Of a stretch of 32,414 nt of DNA, positions 16,750 through 27,261 are shown piece by piece. The notes beneath the pieces were generated by a model. That model was not told where the DNA came from, searched no databases, and worked only from the letters and a program-made list of their open reading frames with translations. Position numbers and translations under genes: made by a program. Where the stretch lies: the NCBI GenBank assembly GCA_902773295.1, contig CACYDT010000131.1, forward strand, positions 1-32,414, written 5' to 3'. Source of the stretch: an uncultured Veillonellaceae bacterium (lineage in GTDB: Bacteria > Bacillota > Negativicutes > Selenomonadales > Selenomonadaceae). Numbering within the stretch: position 1 is the stretch's first letter; each line of letters begins with the position of its first letter.

Positions 16750-17868
16750 ATGATTGTTCACTCTCTTTCCATGAAAAATTATCGAAACTACCCGAACTTG
16801 GAATTAAAACTATCCAGAAATATCAATATATTCTTGGGAGCAAATGCCCAAGGAAAGACAAATCTCATAGAAGCCGTATACTACGCTTCCATGGGACACT
16901 CCCATCGCACACGAACCGATACGGAACTGATTCTATGGGAACAGCCGGAAGGAATTCTCAAACTGGAGTTCGAGCGCATGGATATCAACCATGTTCTGGA
17001 ATTCCGATTCAGCAGAGAGAAACGCCGCAACATCTCGCTCAACGGGCATCCCATCCTTCCCCGAGAACTCATCGGGACGATGAATGCAGTATTGTTTTCG
17101 CCGGAGGATCTTTTTCTTGTCAAAGGAGCACCGGCGGGACGGCGCCATTTTCTCGACAGTGAAATATCCCAGGCAAATCCCCCATATTATAAAGAACTCC
17201 TGCAATACCAGCGCATCCTGGCACAGCGCAACACCCTTTTGAAACGCATCCGTGAACACAAAGCAAAAAAAGAGCTGCTGGACTTATGGGATGCACAACT
17301 GGCGGAAAGCGCGGCAAAACTCGTCCAGAAAAGAAGAGAGGCTATCAAAAAGCTCAATATGCTTGCCAATCTCATGCACAGACGCATCTCACGGAACCAG
17401 GAAAATTTATCCATCCTTTATGAAATTCACGGATGGGAAAAAGATGAAAATAACCTGAAAGAATGGTATAATAAAAGAATCATGGCCATGAGGGAAACGG
17501 ATATCCTCCGTGGTTCCACCGGGATTGGGCCGCATCATGATGATATTATACTGAAGGTGAACGGCATCAACTTGCGTTCCTTCGGTTCCCAGGGACAGCA
17601 AAGAACAGGTGCTCTTTCCCTGAAATTGGCCGAACTGGAGTTTCTTCGCTCAGAGACAGGAGAATATCCCGTTCTCCTTCTGGATGATGTCATGAGCGAA
17701 CTGGATGCAACAAGAAGGAAGCAGCTTCTGGAATTCATACGCAGGGAACGCATCCAGACACTGATCACAGCAACAGAAGCCGCCTACTTCCCGGAAGACC
17801 CGCCCGGAGTCTGCTACGATGTCATGCAAGGACATGTGAAACGAACAAGATGGGAGGAAGTTCCATGA
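16750..17868 (+). CDS. recF: DNA replication and repair protein RecF
   Basis: RecF is an SMC-like ABC-type ATPase that helps load RecA at stalled replication forks and gaps. The 372-residue protein begins with LSMKNYRNYPNLELKLS and has Walker A GANAQGKTNL (30-39). The signature motif is GSQGQQRTGALSLKLAE and Walker B is LLLDDVMSELD. GAGGAG precedes the ATG at 16750. Its stop overlaps the start of the dciA-like gene (ATGA), so the two are translationally coupled. Confidence 0.97.
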   Translation: MIVHSLSMKNYRNYPNLELKLSRNINIFLGANAQGKTNLIEAVYYASMGHSHRTRTDTELILWEQPEGILKLEFERMDINHVLEFRFSREKRRNISLNGHPILPRELIGTMNAVLFSPEDLFLVKGAPAGRRHFLDSEISQANPPYYKELLQYQRILAQRNTLLKRIREHKAKKELLDLWDAQLAESAAKLVQKRREAIKKLNMLANLMHRRISRNQENLSILYEIHGWEKDENNLKEWYNKRIMAMRETDILRGSTGIGPHHDDIILKVNGINLRSFGSQGQQRTGALSLKLAELEFLRSETGEYPVLLLDDVMSELDATRRKQLLEFIRRERIQTLITATEAAYFPEDPPGVCYDVMQGHVKRTRWEEVP

Positions 17869-18827
17869 CGAAACGGACCCCCGGACTGGAATTGGTCGAT
17901 ACCATCCTGCCCAAGAGCATCCACGATCTCGGCCCAAAAGCAGAAAAGCTGTACCGCCGCTATTTTATCCTGTGGCATTGGAAGGATATCGTGGGAGAGG
18001 CCATTGCTTCCAATGTGAAGCCCATGGGAATCGAGCACGGGAAACTGTGGCTCTACTCTGCTGATTCCAGCTGGCGGAATGAGATCCAGATGATGCAGAC
18101 GGAAATCCTTCAGAAAGTAAATCGGTACGCAGGAGAAAAATTGGTGACCGAAATGCAATTTTGCAGGAAATGGGAGCATGTGTCTTCCTATGATCTGGAT
18201 GAAGAGAGACGGAAAGAGCAGCCAAAAGAGTTCCATCTGGGGAAAACTCTCCAAAAAGTCAATCTCACAGAAGAGGAAATCCAAAAAGCGAGATCCACTT
18301 GCTCTGCAATAGCTGAGGGTGAACTGCGAGATCACATGCAAAGGCTCGTGCTCAACCATCGGAAACTGACAAAGCTCAAGGAAATGCATCAATGGCACAA
18401 GTGCATGGACTGCAGCAATCTTTGCCCCAAGGGCGAAGTGCGCTGCAACAGTTGCGCCCGCCGTCATGCAAGCGAGATCCGCGGCAAGATACGCAGCATC
18501 CTCATGGAACTTCCGTGGCTTCGCTATGGGGAGATACAGAAGCAGGTTCCGGAATGTACGCCTTACATGGTCAATAGCCAGCGTGCTTCCATGGTACAGA
18601 CGATGGCAAAGAGAGTGGAACTGAAGGATTTCAGGAGTCTGGGAGCAAAACACCTGGTGATGCTCCACCTCTGCCTGCCGCCGGAACAATTGACGGAAGA
18701 TCTCGTAAAAAGCACGTTGTATCTATTGAAAAAAGATCTCGCTGTGCCAAAGGAATTCAAGCCCGTGAAGCGATCCGATTATCTTTCGTTCGAGAAGGAT
18801 GCAAAAAAGAAGAAAGAATGGGATTGA
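17865..18827 (+). CDS. DUF721/DciA-domain protein with C-terminal Cys-rich extension
   Basis: The first 105 residues match the DUF721 (DciA) fold, with LYRRYFILWHWKDIVGEAIASNVKPMGIEHGKLWLYSADSSWRNEI. DciA is the ancestral loader of the replicative helicase DnaB in bacteria that lack DnaC or DnaI. The position next to recF and gyrB fits this. The protein is unusually long (320 residues): after a charged linker comes a five-Cys motif (C180, C183, C187, C194, C197), probably a zinc ribbon, and then about 120 further residues without a domain that I recognise. ATG 17865 lies in an ATGA overlap with the recF stop and has GGGAGG upstream. The role in helicase loading is inferred from the domain and neighbours. 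Confidence 0.8.
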   Translation: MTKRTPGLELVDTILPKSIHDLGPKAEKLYRRYFILWHWKDIVGEAIASNVKPMGIEHGKLWLYSADSSWRNEIQMMQTEILQKVNRYAGEKLVTEMQFCRKWEHVSSYDLDEERRKEQPKEFHLGKTLQKVNLTEEEIQKARSTCSAIAEGELRDHMQRLVLNHRKLTKLKEMHQWHKCMDCSNLCPKGEVRCNSCARRHASEIRGKIRSILMELPWLRYGEIQKQVPECTPYMVNSQRASMVQTMAKRVELKDFRSLGAKHLVMLHLCLPPEQLTEDLVKSTLYLLKKDLAVPKEFKPVKRSDYLSFEKDAKKKKEWD

Positions 18828-18865
18828 CAAGCAGGAAACGTCCAGAGAAAGCAGGGAAGCCATAC

Positions 18866-21167
<2,302 letters not shown>

Positions 21168-21183
21168 TTATTTGACTTTTTCC

Positions 21184-21212
21184 TTGCCAAGGTGAAACAA
21201 GTATGGTATATT
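21184..21212 (+). promoter_or_regulatory. Promoter of htpX
   Basis: TTGCCA (21184-21189), a 17-base spacer and TATATT (21207-21212) with an extended TGG before it form a strong sigma-A promoter just after gyrB. No CIRCE-type operator is visible near it. Confidence 0.7.
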
Positions 21213-21254
21213 CTCTATGAGCGCTTGTTTTTTCCATGCAAGGAGGAATGCGTT

Positions 21255-22112
21255 ATGAATACAGTGAAAACGGCAATGCTCATGGCTCTCTTGATGGCTA
21301 TCATGGTAGTGGTGGGAGGAGCTTTTGGCGGCAAGGCCGGTGCGACTATCATGCTGTTCATTGCTATTGGCATGAATTTCTTCAGTTATTGGTTCAGCGA
21401 TACGATGGTTCTGAACGCTTATGGAGCCAGGGAAATCGGGCCGCAGGAGGCTCCGGAACTCTATCATATGGTGGAGGCGCTGGCAAGGAATGCAGAGCTT
21501 CCCATGCCGAAGGTATGCATCATCCAATCAGATGAACCGAATGCCTTCGCTACGGGCAGGAACCCGGAGCATGCGGCTGTGGCAGTGACCACCGGCATCA
21601 TGCGGGCACTGGATTACCATGAGCTTTCCGGTGTGATCGCCCATGAGCTTTCCCATGTGAAGCATCGCGATATCTTGATATCCAGCATTGCTGCGACATT
21701 TGCTACAGTGATCTCCTGGGTTGCGAATATGGCGCAGTTTGCGGCGATATTCGGGAGCCGTTCCGATGACGACAATCACGGCGGTATACTTGGCACGATG
21801 GCTACCATCATCATTGCGCCTTTTGCGGCAATGCTCATCCAAATGGCCATTTCCCGTTCCAGAGAATATGATGCGGACAAGAGCGGCGGAGAGATCTGCG
21901 GCAATCCCAATTATTTGGCAGATGCCCTGGAGAAGATAGAGTATTACACGATGCATACCCGCCCCATGCAGCAGGCAACCCCTGCAACGTCCCATCTTTT
22001 TATCATCAATCCCTTGAAGAATTCCAAACGGGCGCTCATGAATCTTTTCAGCACGCATCCATTGACAGAGGATCGTGTCGCGCGTCTTCGCCAGCAGGCA
22101 GCCGGAAGATGA
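21255..22112 (+). CDS. htpX: Protease HtpX homologue
   Basis: HtpX is a zinc metalloprotease of the inner membrane that removes damaged membrane proteins under envelope stress. The 285-residue protein has two N-terminal membrane spans (about 5-47). The zinc motif HELSH is at 130-134, and two more membrane spans follow (about 143-195). The third zinc ligand is in SREYDADKSGGEICG. The amino end is typical of the M48B group. AGGAGG precedes ATG 21255. It has its own promoter and terminator, so it is a single-gene unit. Confidence 0.93.
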   Translation: MNTVKTAMLMALLMAIMVVVGGAFGGKAGATIMLFIAIGMNFFSYWFSDTMVLNAYGAREIGPQEAPELYHMVEALARNAELPMPKVCIIQSDEPNAFATGRNPEHAAVAVTTGIMRALDYHELSGVIAHELSHVKHRDILISSIAATFATVISWVANMAQFAAIFGSRSDDDNHGGILGTMATIIIAPFAAMLIQMAISRSREYDADKSGGEICGNPNYLADALEKIEYYTMHTRPMQQATPATSHLFIINPLKNSKRALMNLFSTHPLTEDRVARLRQQAAGR

Positions 22113-22130
22113 GACAACGGCATCGGATAA

Positions 22131-22169
22131 AAAATCCCTCCCAAGTGCAGAAACTTGGGAGGGATTTTT
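22131..22169. terminator. Bidirectional terminator between htpX and the Ter-type operon
   Basis: A stem of about 15 bp (22131-22146 with 22153-22168) with a six-base loop is flanked by an A run on the left and a T run on the right. It can end both htpX (+) and the leftward AIM24/TerD operon. Confidence 0.9.
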
Positions 22170-22175
22170 ATTCGA

Positions 22176-22865
22176 TTATTTCGAGCTTCCGGCGGGGATC
22201 ATGGAGCGTATCCATTCCGTGAAGGAACTTGGATTCCTTGTCTGGATCAGGATGGTGCCGGGTCCCCGGAACCTGCAGACAAGCCCCTCGCCGGAGGTGA
22301 GGCTGGAAAACCAGCCCTGAGATGCCTTTTCAATCGTGTATTCCATGTAGTCCGGCCATGCCACGAGATGGCCGTTGTCAATGATGAACTCCTGCCCGGC
22401 ATCAAGGTTGATGGGATGAATGACCCCATAGCTGCTGATGAAGACGGTTCCCTTTCCCGTGATTTTCAGGATGAAGAAGCCTTCCCCGGAAAACAGTCCC
22501 TTGGAGAGGTTCTGCATCTTCGTGTCTACCTGGATATCCTGGGTTCCCGCAAGGAACCCGTCCTTTTGGACGACAAGCCCATAGGAACCGTCAAGGTCCA
22601 CATCGAGGATGCCGCCCGGGAGAGGATGGCCGAAGAGCACTGTCCCGGGTCCCCGTGATGCTATGAGTTCCTGGAAGAAAAAACTCTCCCCTGCCACAAC
22701 TTTCCGCATAAGGCCTTTGAGGATTCCGCCCTCCATCTTTCCTTCCACGTCAATGGTGGAGGACATGGCAATCATGGCATCGGATTCTGCCTTGATGCGC
22801 TCGCCACGCTGAAGTTCGCATTCCACAACAGGAAATGCTTCCGGATAGAGTATTTTATAGTTCAT
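22176..22865 (-). CDS. AIM24/TIGR00266-family protein
   Basis: The 229-residue protein has the repeated beta-rich pattern of the AIM24 (YwkD/TIGR00266) family: ESDAMIAMSSTIDVEGKMEGGILKGLMRK, then ESFFFQELIASRGPGTVLFG, then a C-terminal GLVCRFRGPGTILIQTRNPSSF. The Gly/Asp-rich turns and the ending FxxWI are typical. No enzyme motif or signal peptide is visible. In several bacteria members of this family lie next to TerD-type genes, as here, 15 bases after terD. It is the last gene of the leftward operon. Biochemical role unknown; the family call is confident. Confidence 0.85.
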   Translation of the reverse strand: MNYKILYPEAFPVVECELQRGERIKAESDAMIAMSSTIDVEGKMEGGILKGLMRKVVAGESFFFQELIASRGPGTVLFGHPLPGGILDVDLDGSYGLVVQKDGFLAGTQDIQVDTKMQNLSKGLFSGEGFFILKITGKGTVFISSYGVIHPINLDAGQEFIIDNGHLVAWPDYMEYTIEKASQGWFSSLTSGEGLVCRFRGPGTILIQTRNPSSFTEWIRSMIPAGSSK

Positions 22866-22880
22866 AGATTTTTCCCCGTA

Positions 22881-23486
22881 TCACATATAGCGCTTGGCAA
22901 GCTCGCTGAGACTGATATCCTTGGTTCCCTGGCCGATGGCATTGAATTTCCACTCGCCTTTGTAGCGATAGATTTCACCAAAAATCATTGCCGTCATTCC
23001 CTCGTAGTTTTCCGACAGGTTATAACGGCAGAACTCTGTTCCCTTGTCATCGACGATGCGGATGAAGGCATTTCGGATCATTCCGAAATGCTGCTTGCGA
23101 TCCTTTGCCTTATAGACATTCACCACGAAAACGAGTTTGTCGTACTGGGCAGGGACGGAATTCAAGTCCACGAATACCTGCTCGTCATCTCCTTCTCCCT
23201 CTCCCGTCAGGTTATCCCCCATGTGGCGGACAGCGGAGGAGGAATGTTCCAGGTTTCCGAAATAGATGATGTCGTTTTTGTCGAGAAGCTGGCCATTCTG
23301 GCAGAGGAATACGGAGGCATCGCAGTCGATGTCCGATGAGCCGCTTCCAAAGATGGACGATAAGAGGCCGCCGCCTCCTTTGTTTTCCACGGGATCCCAT
23401 CCCAATCCGACCATGACCTTGCCAAGAGTCTGTCCATTTTCCTTTTTTAAGTTTACTTTTTGACCTTTTTGCAGATTTACAGCCAT
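22881..23486 (-). CDS. TerD-family stress protein (calcium-binding, tellurium-resistance type)
   Basis: The 201-residue protein has the TerD/CABP fold markers: NLQKGQKVNL at the start, MVGLGWDP, DIDCDASVFL, an acidic loop GDNLTGEGEGDDEQVFVDL (90-108) that forms the calcium site, and IYRYKGEWKFNAIGQG near the end. TerD proteins are cytoplasmic Ca2+-binding proteins of the Ter stress systems, linked to tellurite, phage and colicin resistance; the mechanism is not settled. The start at 23486 has GGAGG upstream; five more codons are open before it. An 81-base gap separates it from the HAD gene, the largest gap in the operon, so a second promoter is possible although I see no clear one. Confidence 0.93.
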   Translation of the reverse strand: MAVNLQKGQKVNLKKENGQTLGKVMVGLGWDPVENKGGGGLLSSIFGSGSSDIDCDASVFLCQNGQLLDKNDIIYFGNLEHSSSAVRHMGDNLTGEGEGDDEQVFVDLNSVPAQYDKLVFVVNVYKAKDRKQHFGMIRNAFIRIVDDKGTEFCRYNLSENYEGMTAMIFGEIYRYKGEWKFNAIGQGTKDISLSELAKRYM

Positions 23487-23567
23487 TCCCAATTCCTCCA
23501 TTCCATGTAGAAAACTTACATCCCTCTTTATGGATTCGATATTTTTCCGGAAAATCCTGCATGGATT

Positions 23568-24356
23568 TCAGGAGATTGGAAGAGAGTTTGCCCATGCGCC
23601 CAGGGAGTGGAGAAGCCAGTCAGAAAAAACGGCTTCATGGGGCGGTTGGCGCAGAAAGTTTCCCGTAGAATGTCCGGCCGGGAGGATGTAGTCTTGGGGA
23701 ATAAACGAGAGGTCTGCCAATCGGAGCATCGGAAGGTCAATCAGGCTGTCCCCGGCAGCTGCCACATACATGGGGGAGAAGCGCTCCCGGATCCTTTTCA
23801 GGGCATCTCCTTTGTTCAGGCGAGGGGGAAAGAAATAAATCTTCCTCCCATTTCCTTCAACACTTAATAAAGTATCTTTTTGAAATGTCTTTATATAGGG
23901 TTCTACAGGAATTTCTTCTATGGAGCAGAGAAAAAGATAGGCATCATCTACGATTTTACTGCGGAAAACATCTGTAGATTCCTGAAATTCCTGATATTTC
24001 TTCTCCACTTCTGCCCTATCGTGGCGACAGAAAACTCTCGTTTCTTCAGCCCAGGAAGAATCTTCCTCGCCATTGCCGTCGATGAGAAAGGCACCGTTGG
24101 TGGTGATGGCAAGATCAGGCTTGCAGCCCTCCGGCCATTGGATTCGCCGATATTGTTCCAGGGAACGCGTGGTAACCGCAAGCAATGTGATGGATGGCCG
24201 CATGTCTTTCAGGAGTTGGATGGATGTCTTTGTCATGAAGCTTTGTTCTGCTCCGTTGAGCCATTCTACGCATTGATCTTCTTTCTGGCGGTGCTTATAG
24301 GAATGGATCAGGGTGTTGTCCAGATCGCTGGCGAACCATATCTTTTTTCTGTTCAT
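23568..24356 (-). CDS. HAD-superfamily hydrolase of the Ter-associated gene set
   Basis: The 262-residue protein has all HAD catalytic motifs: DLDNTLIHS (nucleophile D11, acid/base D13), TTR near 62-64, the Lys of LNKGDAL (K182), and GDSLIDLPML (202-211). It has a C2-type cap between motifs II and III, as in Cof-like and sucrose-phosphate-phosphatase-like HADs. Ter gene clusters commonly include a HAD enzyme thought to dephosphorylate a nucleotide-like intermediate. ATG 24356 overlaps the StiP-like stop in an ATGA, showing coupling. The open frame extends ten codons upstream without a ribosome site. Confidence 0.87.
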   Translation of the reverse strand: MNRKKIWFASDLDNTLIHSYKHRQKEDQCVEWLNGAEQSFMTKTSIQLLKDMRPSITLLAVTTRSLEQYRRIQWPEGCKPDLAITTNGAFLIDGNGEEDSSWAEETRVFCRHDRAEVEKKYQEFQESTDVFRSKIVDDAYLFLCSIEEIPVEPYIKTFQKDTLLSVEGNGRKIYFFPPRLNKGDALKRIRERFSPMYVAAAGDSLIDLPMLRLADLSFIPQDYILPAGHSTGNFLRQPPHEAVFSDWLLHSLGAWANSLPIS

Positions 24357-25399
24357 TGGTCTGCGAGGGATTGGATGATACCGCATGCCTTGTAATTCTG
24401 CATGGGATATTCCATGACCTCTACTCCCTTCTCCCTGGCGAGTTGATAGATGTGGCCGAGGTTTTCCGGATCGGATGCGCTGTGGACGAGGATTTTCCAG
24501 GGAACCCGCCGCAGGAGGACTCGTGTCGCTTCCCCGATTCCCGGCTTCACGAGATTGATATCTTTTATGCCGAAGTGGCGGGCAATCATTTCCGTTTCTT
24601 CCAGTCCCTTCCTGTCCGGCTCCTTTTCGGGTTTCGGTGTTCCCTTTTCGAGGAATTGCTCAATGGCTCCGAGGAAGGAGTAGGTCAGATCCTGTGCCAT
24701 CCATTCTTTGTAGAACATGGCGCCATGGAAGTCTTCCGGCCCGATGAGATCCGACCGGAGGAAGGTGCGGCTGAGAAGGCCGGAGACTGTCGAGTTCAGG
24801 CAGGAGCTTGCGATGAGGATATCCTCCCTCGTGCCGCAGATGGAGGCCGTGCCTGCCGGGTCGGCAAGGACAGCCAGTCCCGCATCGACCTCCGGGAAAT
24901 CCTGCATGGCACGGGAAAGCTCGCGCTGAATGGCGCCCTTTCCCGTCCAGCCATCGACAAACTGGATCTGTTTTGCATCATGGCGCGCAAGAATATAGCG
25001 CATGGCCTGTTTGTCGATGCCTTTGCCGCGGATGATGGAGATGGTATAATGCTGTACTTTTGCGTTGCAATACCGTTCCAGGTAATGTTTCAGGAGGATT
25101 CCGATGGGTGTTCCGGCACGTGCCAGGGATACGAGGACGATGGAATCCCCTTTTTGGAGAGAAATCTTTTCGGCAGCGGATGCGACGGCTTTGGCTGTTT
25201 TTCTGGCAAATCGCTCCAATGCATCCCGATAAGCCTCCATGTATGCCTCGCTCGGTGCATATTCCAGCGGGAGCATTTCCGAGTAATGGCATCCTTGCTG
25301 GATGCGGCGTTCCCTCTCCTGTGTGCCCAATGGCTCCACCAGTCCTGTGATATCCTTCAATAATATAATGACATCCTCAGGGCGATAGGTGCTGAACAT
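24353..25399 (-). CDS. StiP-like protein (PRTase-related domain plus C-terminal Pelota-like domain)
   Basis: The 348-residue protein resembles the family annotated as cysteine protease StiP, found in Ter clusters. The N-terminal two-thirds contains a phosphoribosyltransferase-related region (SIVLVSLARAGTPIGILLKHYLE, then FVDGWTGKGAIQREL, where the PRPP loop would be). The final 90 residues or so (HFGIKDINLVKPGIGEATRVLLRRVPWKILVH and on) match the Pelota-like putative RNA-binding part. The protease name is historical; comparative genomics suggests a nucleotide-related role. Start 25399 has GGAGG upstream, and the gene overlaps the end of the PRTase gene by 23 bases and the HAD start by four. 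Family assignment is confident, function is not. Confidence 0.83.
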   Translation of the reverse strand: MFSTYRPEDVIILLKDITGLVEPLGTQERERRIQQGCHYSEMLPLEYAPSEAYMEAYRDALERFARKTAKAVASAAEKISLQKGDSIVLVSLARAGTPIGILLKHYLERYCNAKVQHYTISIIRGKGIDKQAMRYILARHDAKQIQFVDGWTGKGAIQRELSRAMQDFPEVDAGLAVLADPAGTASICGTREDILIASSCLNSTVSGLLSRTFLRSDLIGPEDFHGAMFYKEWMAQDLTYSFLGAIEQFLEKGTPKPEKEPDRKGLEETEMIARHFGIKDINLVKPGIGEATRVLLRRVPWKILVHSASDPENLGHIYQLAREKGVEVMEYPMQNYKACGIIQSLADQ

Positions 25400-26513
25400 C
25401 CCGGTTTCCTCCAATCCAGATCAATTTTTCGCAGCCTTGCTCCCTCAGCGCCCCGCGAAGGGAGCGGGCGGCTTTTTCCTTCCAGCTTCCGGCATCGGAT
25501 ACCACCAGGGCGAGATCGTATTTTGCCAGATCGTAAATGTAGGTGACCCGTTTCTCATCATAGAAACTGTGAAGTTGGCGCCCGCGGAATATGGGGTAGG
25601 CTTCCTTGGTGGAAATCCCTATGGGGCTTCGCGTCGTGGCATGGCATCTGACACGGTTTCCCATGGATTCCAGCCTTTTTCCCAGGATGAGCGCCGGCAT
25701 CATGCATTCCTCGGTTCCCAGGACGAGAATGTTCCTGCCGGATGGCTGCCCGAGGTTCCCGCAGATTCTTTGTGTGTAGGCATCCCAGGCAGCAAGGTAA
25801 TGCTCCGGGACTATGCCCAAACGCGGATTGTCGCCGGGAATGCCGGAGAAGCACGGCTCATTCTCTGATGGATCTGCCATGCAGATGGGATCCGGCTCGT
25901 TTGTCTCCCATTGTGAGACTGCTGTTTCGTAGTCGAGTTCCGGAAGCCTCGAAAGATAGATGGATTCGATTCCCATGCGCTCCATCTCTTTCTCGCTGTC
26001 CTCGTTCAGACGGTAGAGGATAGAAGCGGCGATGAATTTTGTCTCGGAAAGCTCCCTGTATTCCCGACGAAGCTGGTATATCATGTTCCGGACAGTTTTC
26101 CCCGTCGAAAGTTCGTCATCCACGAGAACTATGGTTCTGGCATTGGCACATCTCTCTTTCAGGAATTCGCCATAGAGCTTTTGTTCCTGTGCATGGCTGT
26201 GCTCCTCCCGGAATATGATCCATTCCTTTTCGTTTTCCAGGGATTCGCGCGTTGTGTGGATGTATGGCGCATGCAATGCATGGGATACGGAAAGGCCGAT
26301 GGCAGTGGCTGTTTCCGCAAATCCAATGACCAGGTCGACGGTTGAATAATGATTCTTGATCTCATTTCCAAGGGAATACATCATGGCGAGAGCTTCAGAT
26401 GGGGCTGCCGGAATGTGTTTCGCCTGAAGCGGGTTGACGAACAGGTAGGAGCGCCTGGAGTTCCGGCAGCGCCTTGCAAGTTTCATATAGTCTGTGGAAG
26501 GATAGATCTTCAT
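25377..26513 (-). CDS. Phosphoribosyltransferase–TRSP domain protein of the Ter-associated set
   Basis: The 378-residue protein has an orotate-PRTase-like domain with the PRPP-binding loop TIVLVDDELSTGKT (127-140) and an upstream GFAETATAIG motif. It is followed by a C-terminal TRSP domain with the naming TRSPIG stretch (294-299) and VLGTEECMMPALILGKRLE. PRTases of this type are proposed to use PRPP to build a ribonucleotide-like metabolite in Ter systems. ATG 26513 overlaps the stop of the kinase-like gene in an ATGA. The next gene starts inside its 3' end. No membrane segment is seen. Confidence 0.87.
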   Translation of the reverse strand: MKIYPSTDYMKLARRCRNSRRSYLFVNPLQAKHIPAAPSEALAMMYSLGNEIKNHYSTVDLVIGFAETATAIGLSVSHALHAPYIHTTRESLENEKEWIIFREEHSHAQEQKLYGEFLKERCANARTIVLVDDELSTGKTVRNMIYQLRREYRELSETKFIAASILYRLNEDSEKEMERMGIESIYLSRLPELDYETAVSQWETNEPDPICMADPSENEPCFSGIPGDNPRLGIVPEHYLAAWDAYTQRICGNLGQPSGRNILVLGTEECMMPALILGKRLESMGNRVRCHATTRSPIGISTKEAYPIFRGRQLHSFYDEKRVTYIYDLAKYDLALVVSDAGSWKEKAARSLRGALREQGCEKLIWIGGNRDVQHLSP

Positions 26514-27115
26514 GGCAGGACCGTTGTTTTTTTCTTGGGACGGACGAGCTTGTTGAATTCTTCCTGGGGCATCAAGGTCATAAGTCCCATGATGGAAAGA
26601 ACCTGCTCAAACGCGGTGGTGAGGCTGCCGGTGTTTTTCACCACATAGTTCGTGTTTTTCCAGTTCTCGAACTCGTTATTGGATTCGGAGTACTCCAGGT
26701 GGTACTTGATCTCGTCATTGTGAAGCCCCATGCGGAGCATGCGGTCAACGAGCGCAACATAGTCTGTCATGAGATAGATCGTATAGAAGTTCTGCTTGAT
26801 GAGCTTGTTGATCTGCTTGATGCCGTTGACGTCGAGAATCATCAGGGTAATGTGGTTGTTCTCAAAGGCTTCCAGCACATCTTCCTTCAATATGCCGTAG
26901 TAATGCCCTTTGTAAGTGACCTTCACGATGAAGTCCAGCCGGAGAAAATCGTCTCTCGATGATGTGATGTAGATTTTTGAATGGGGATCTGATTCCTTGA
27001 TGGGACGAGTGGTATACGTCTTTATGACAGGAATCCCCATGGACATGAGCTGCGTTATGATGGTAGTTTTTCCTGAAGCGTACGGACCGACGAATGCGAA
27101 AATCTTGTTTGCCAT
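26510..27115 (-). CDS. Guanylate-kinase-like P-loop protein, first gene of the Ter-type operon
   Basis: The 201-residue protein has a P-loop GPYASGKTT (10-18), and a TYTTRPIKESD segment (34-43) that matches the TTRxPR substrate loop of guanylate kinases. It also has a YYGILKEDV stretch like the YGT/YG block of that family and ILDVNGIKQI like the Walker B region. It is not the housekeeping gmk by context: the gene is the first of a coupled set with PRTase, StiP and HAD genes. It may phosphorylate a nucleotide intermediate. ATG 27115 has AGGAG nine bases upstream (an in-frame TTG at 27124 is less likely). It is preceded by a long structured leader. Confidence 0.8.
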   Translation of the reverse strand: MANKIFAFVGPYASGKTTIITQLMSMGIPVIKTYTTRPIKESDPHSKIYITSSRDDFLRLDFIVKVTYKGHYYGILKEDVLEAFENNHITLMILDVNGIKQINKLIKQNFYTIYLMTDYVALVDRMLRMGLHNDEIKYHLEYSESNNEFENWKNTNYVVKNTGSLTTAFEQVLSIMGLMTLMPQEEFNKLVRPKKKTTVLP

Positions 27116-27255
27116 TATTTCCAACTCCTACTTCGTAATCTTCCAGAAGATTTTCAGAAACACAAAAGCGAGAGCAACCGAACGCTCTCGCTTTTGCCGC
27201 CTCTATACTTCTGCCACCAACTACACCTGAAATATCAGGCGTAGCCGTCCTCCCA
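27116..27255 (-). promoter_or_regulatory. Structured 5' leader of the Ter-type operon, possible attenuator or riboswitch
   Basis: The transcript from the promoter at 27262-27290 would begin near 27255 and run about 140 bases before the first start codon. It contains a 10-bp hairpin (27244-27235 with 27230-27221, TATT loop, one G-U pair), a purine-rich single-stranded stretch, the 13-bp terminator-like hairpin, and a 6-bp hairpin just before the ribosome site. I do not recognise a known riboswitch class. The first hairpin followed by a terminator resembles a switch layout, or a roughly 100-base small RNA. Confidence 0.5.
27157..27196 (-). terminator. Terminator-like hairpin in the leader of the Ter-type operon
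   Basis: A perfect 13-bp stem (27184-27196 with 27163-27175) with an eight-base loop is followed on the minus strand by an interrupted U-rich stretch (UGUUUCU). It lies between the operon promoter and its first gene, so it would stop or attenuate the operon transcript about 100 bases after the start. It is not the end of any gene seen. Confidence 0.6.
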
Positions 27256-27261
27256 ATAAAT

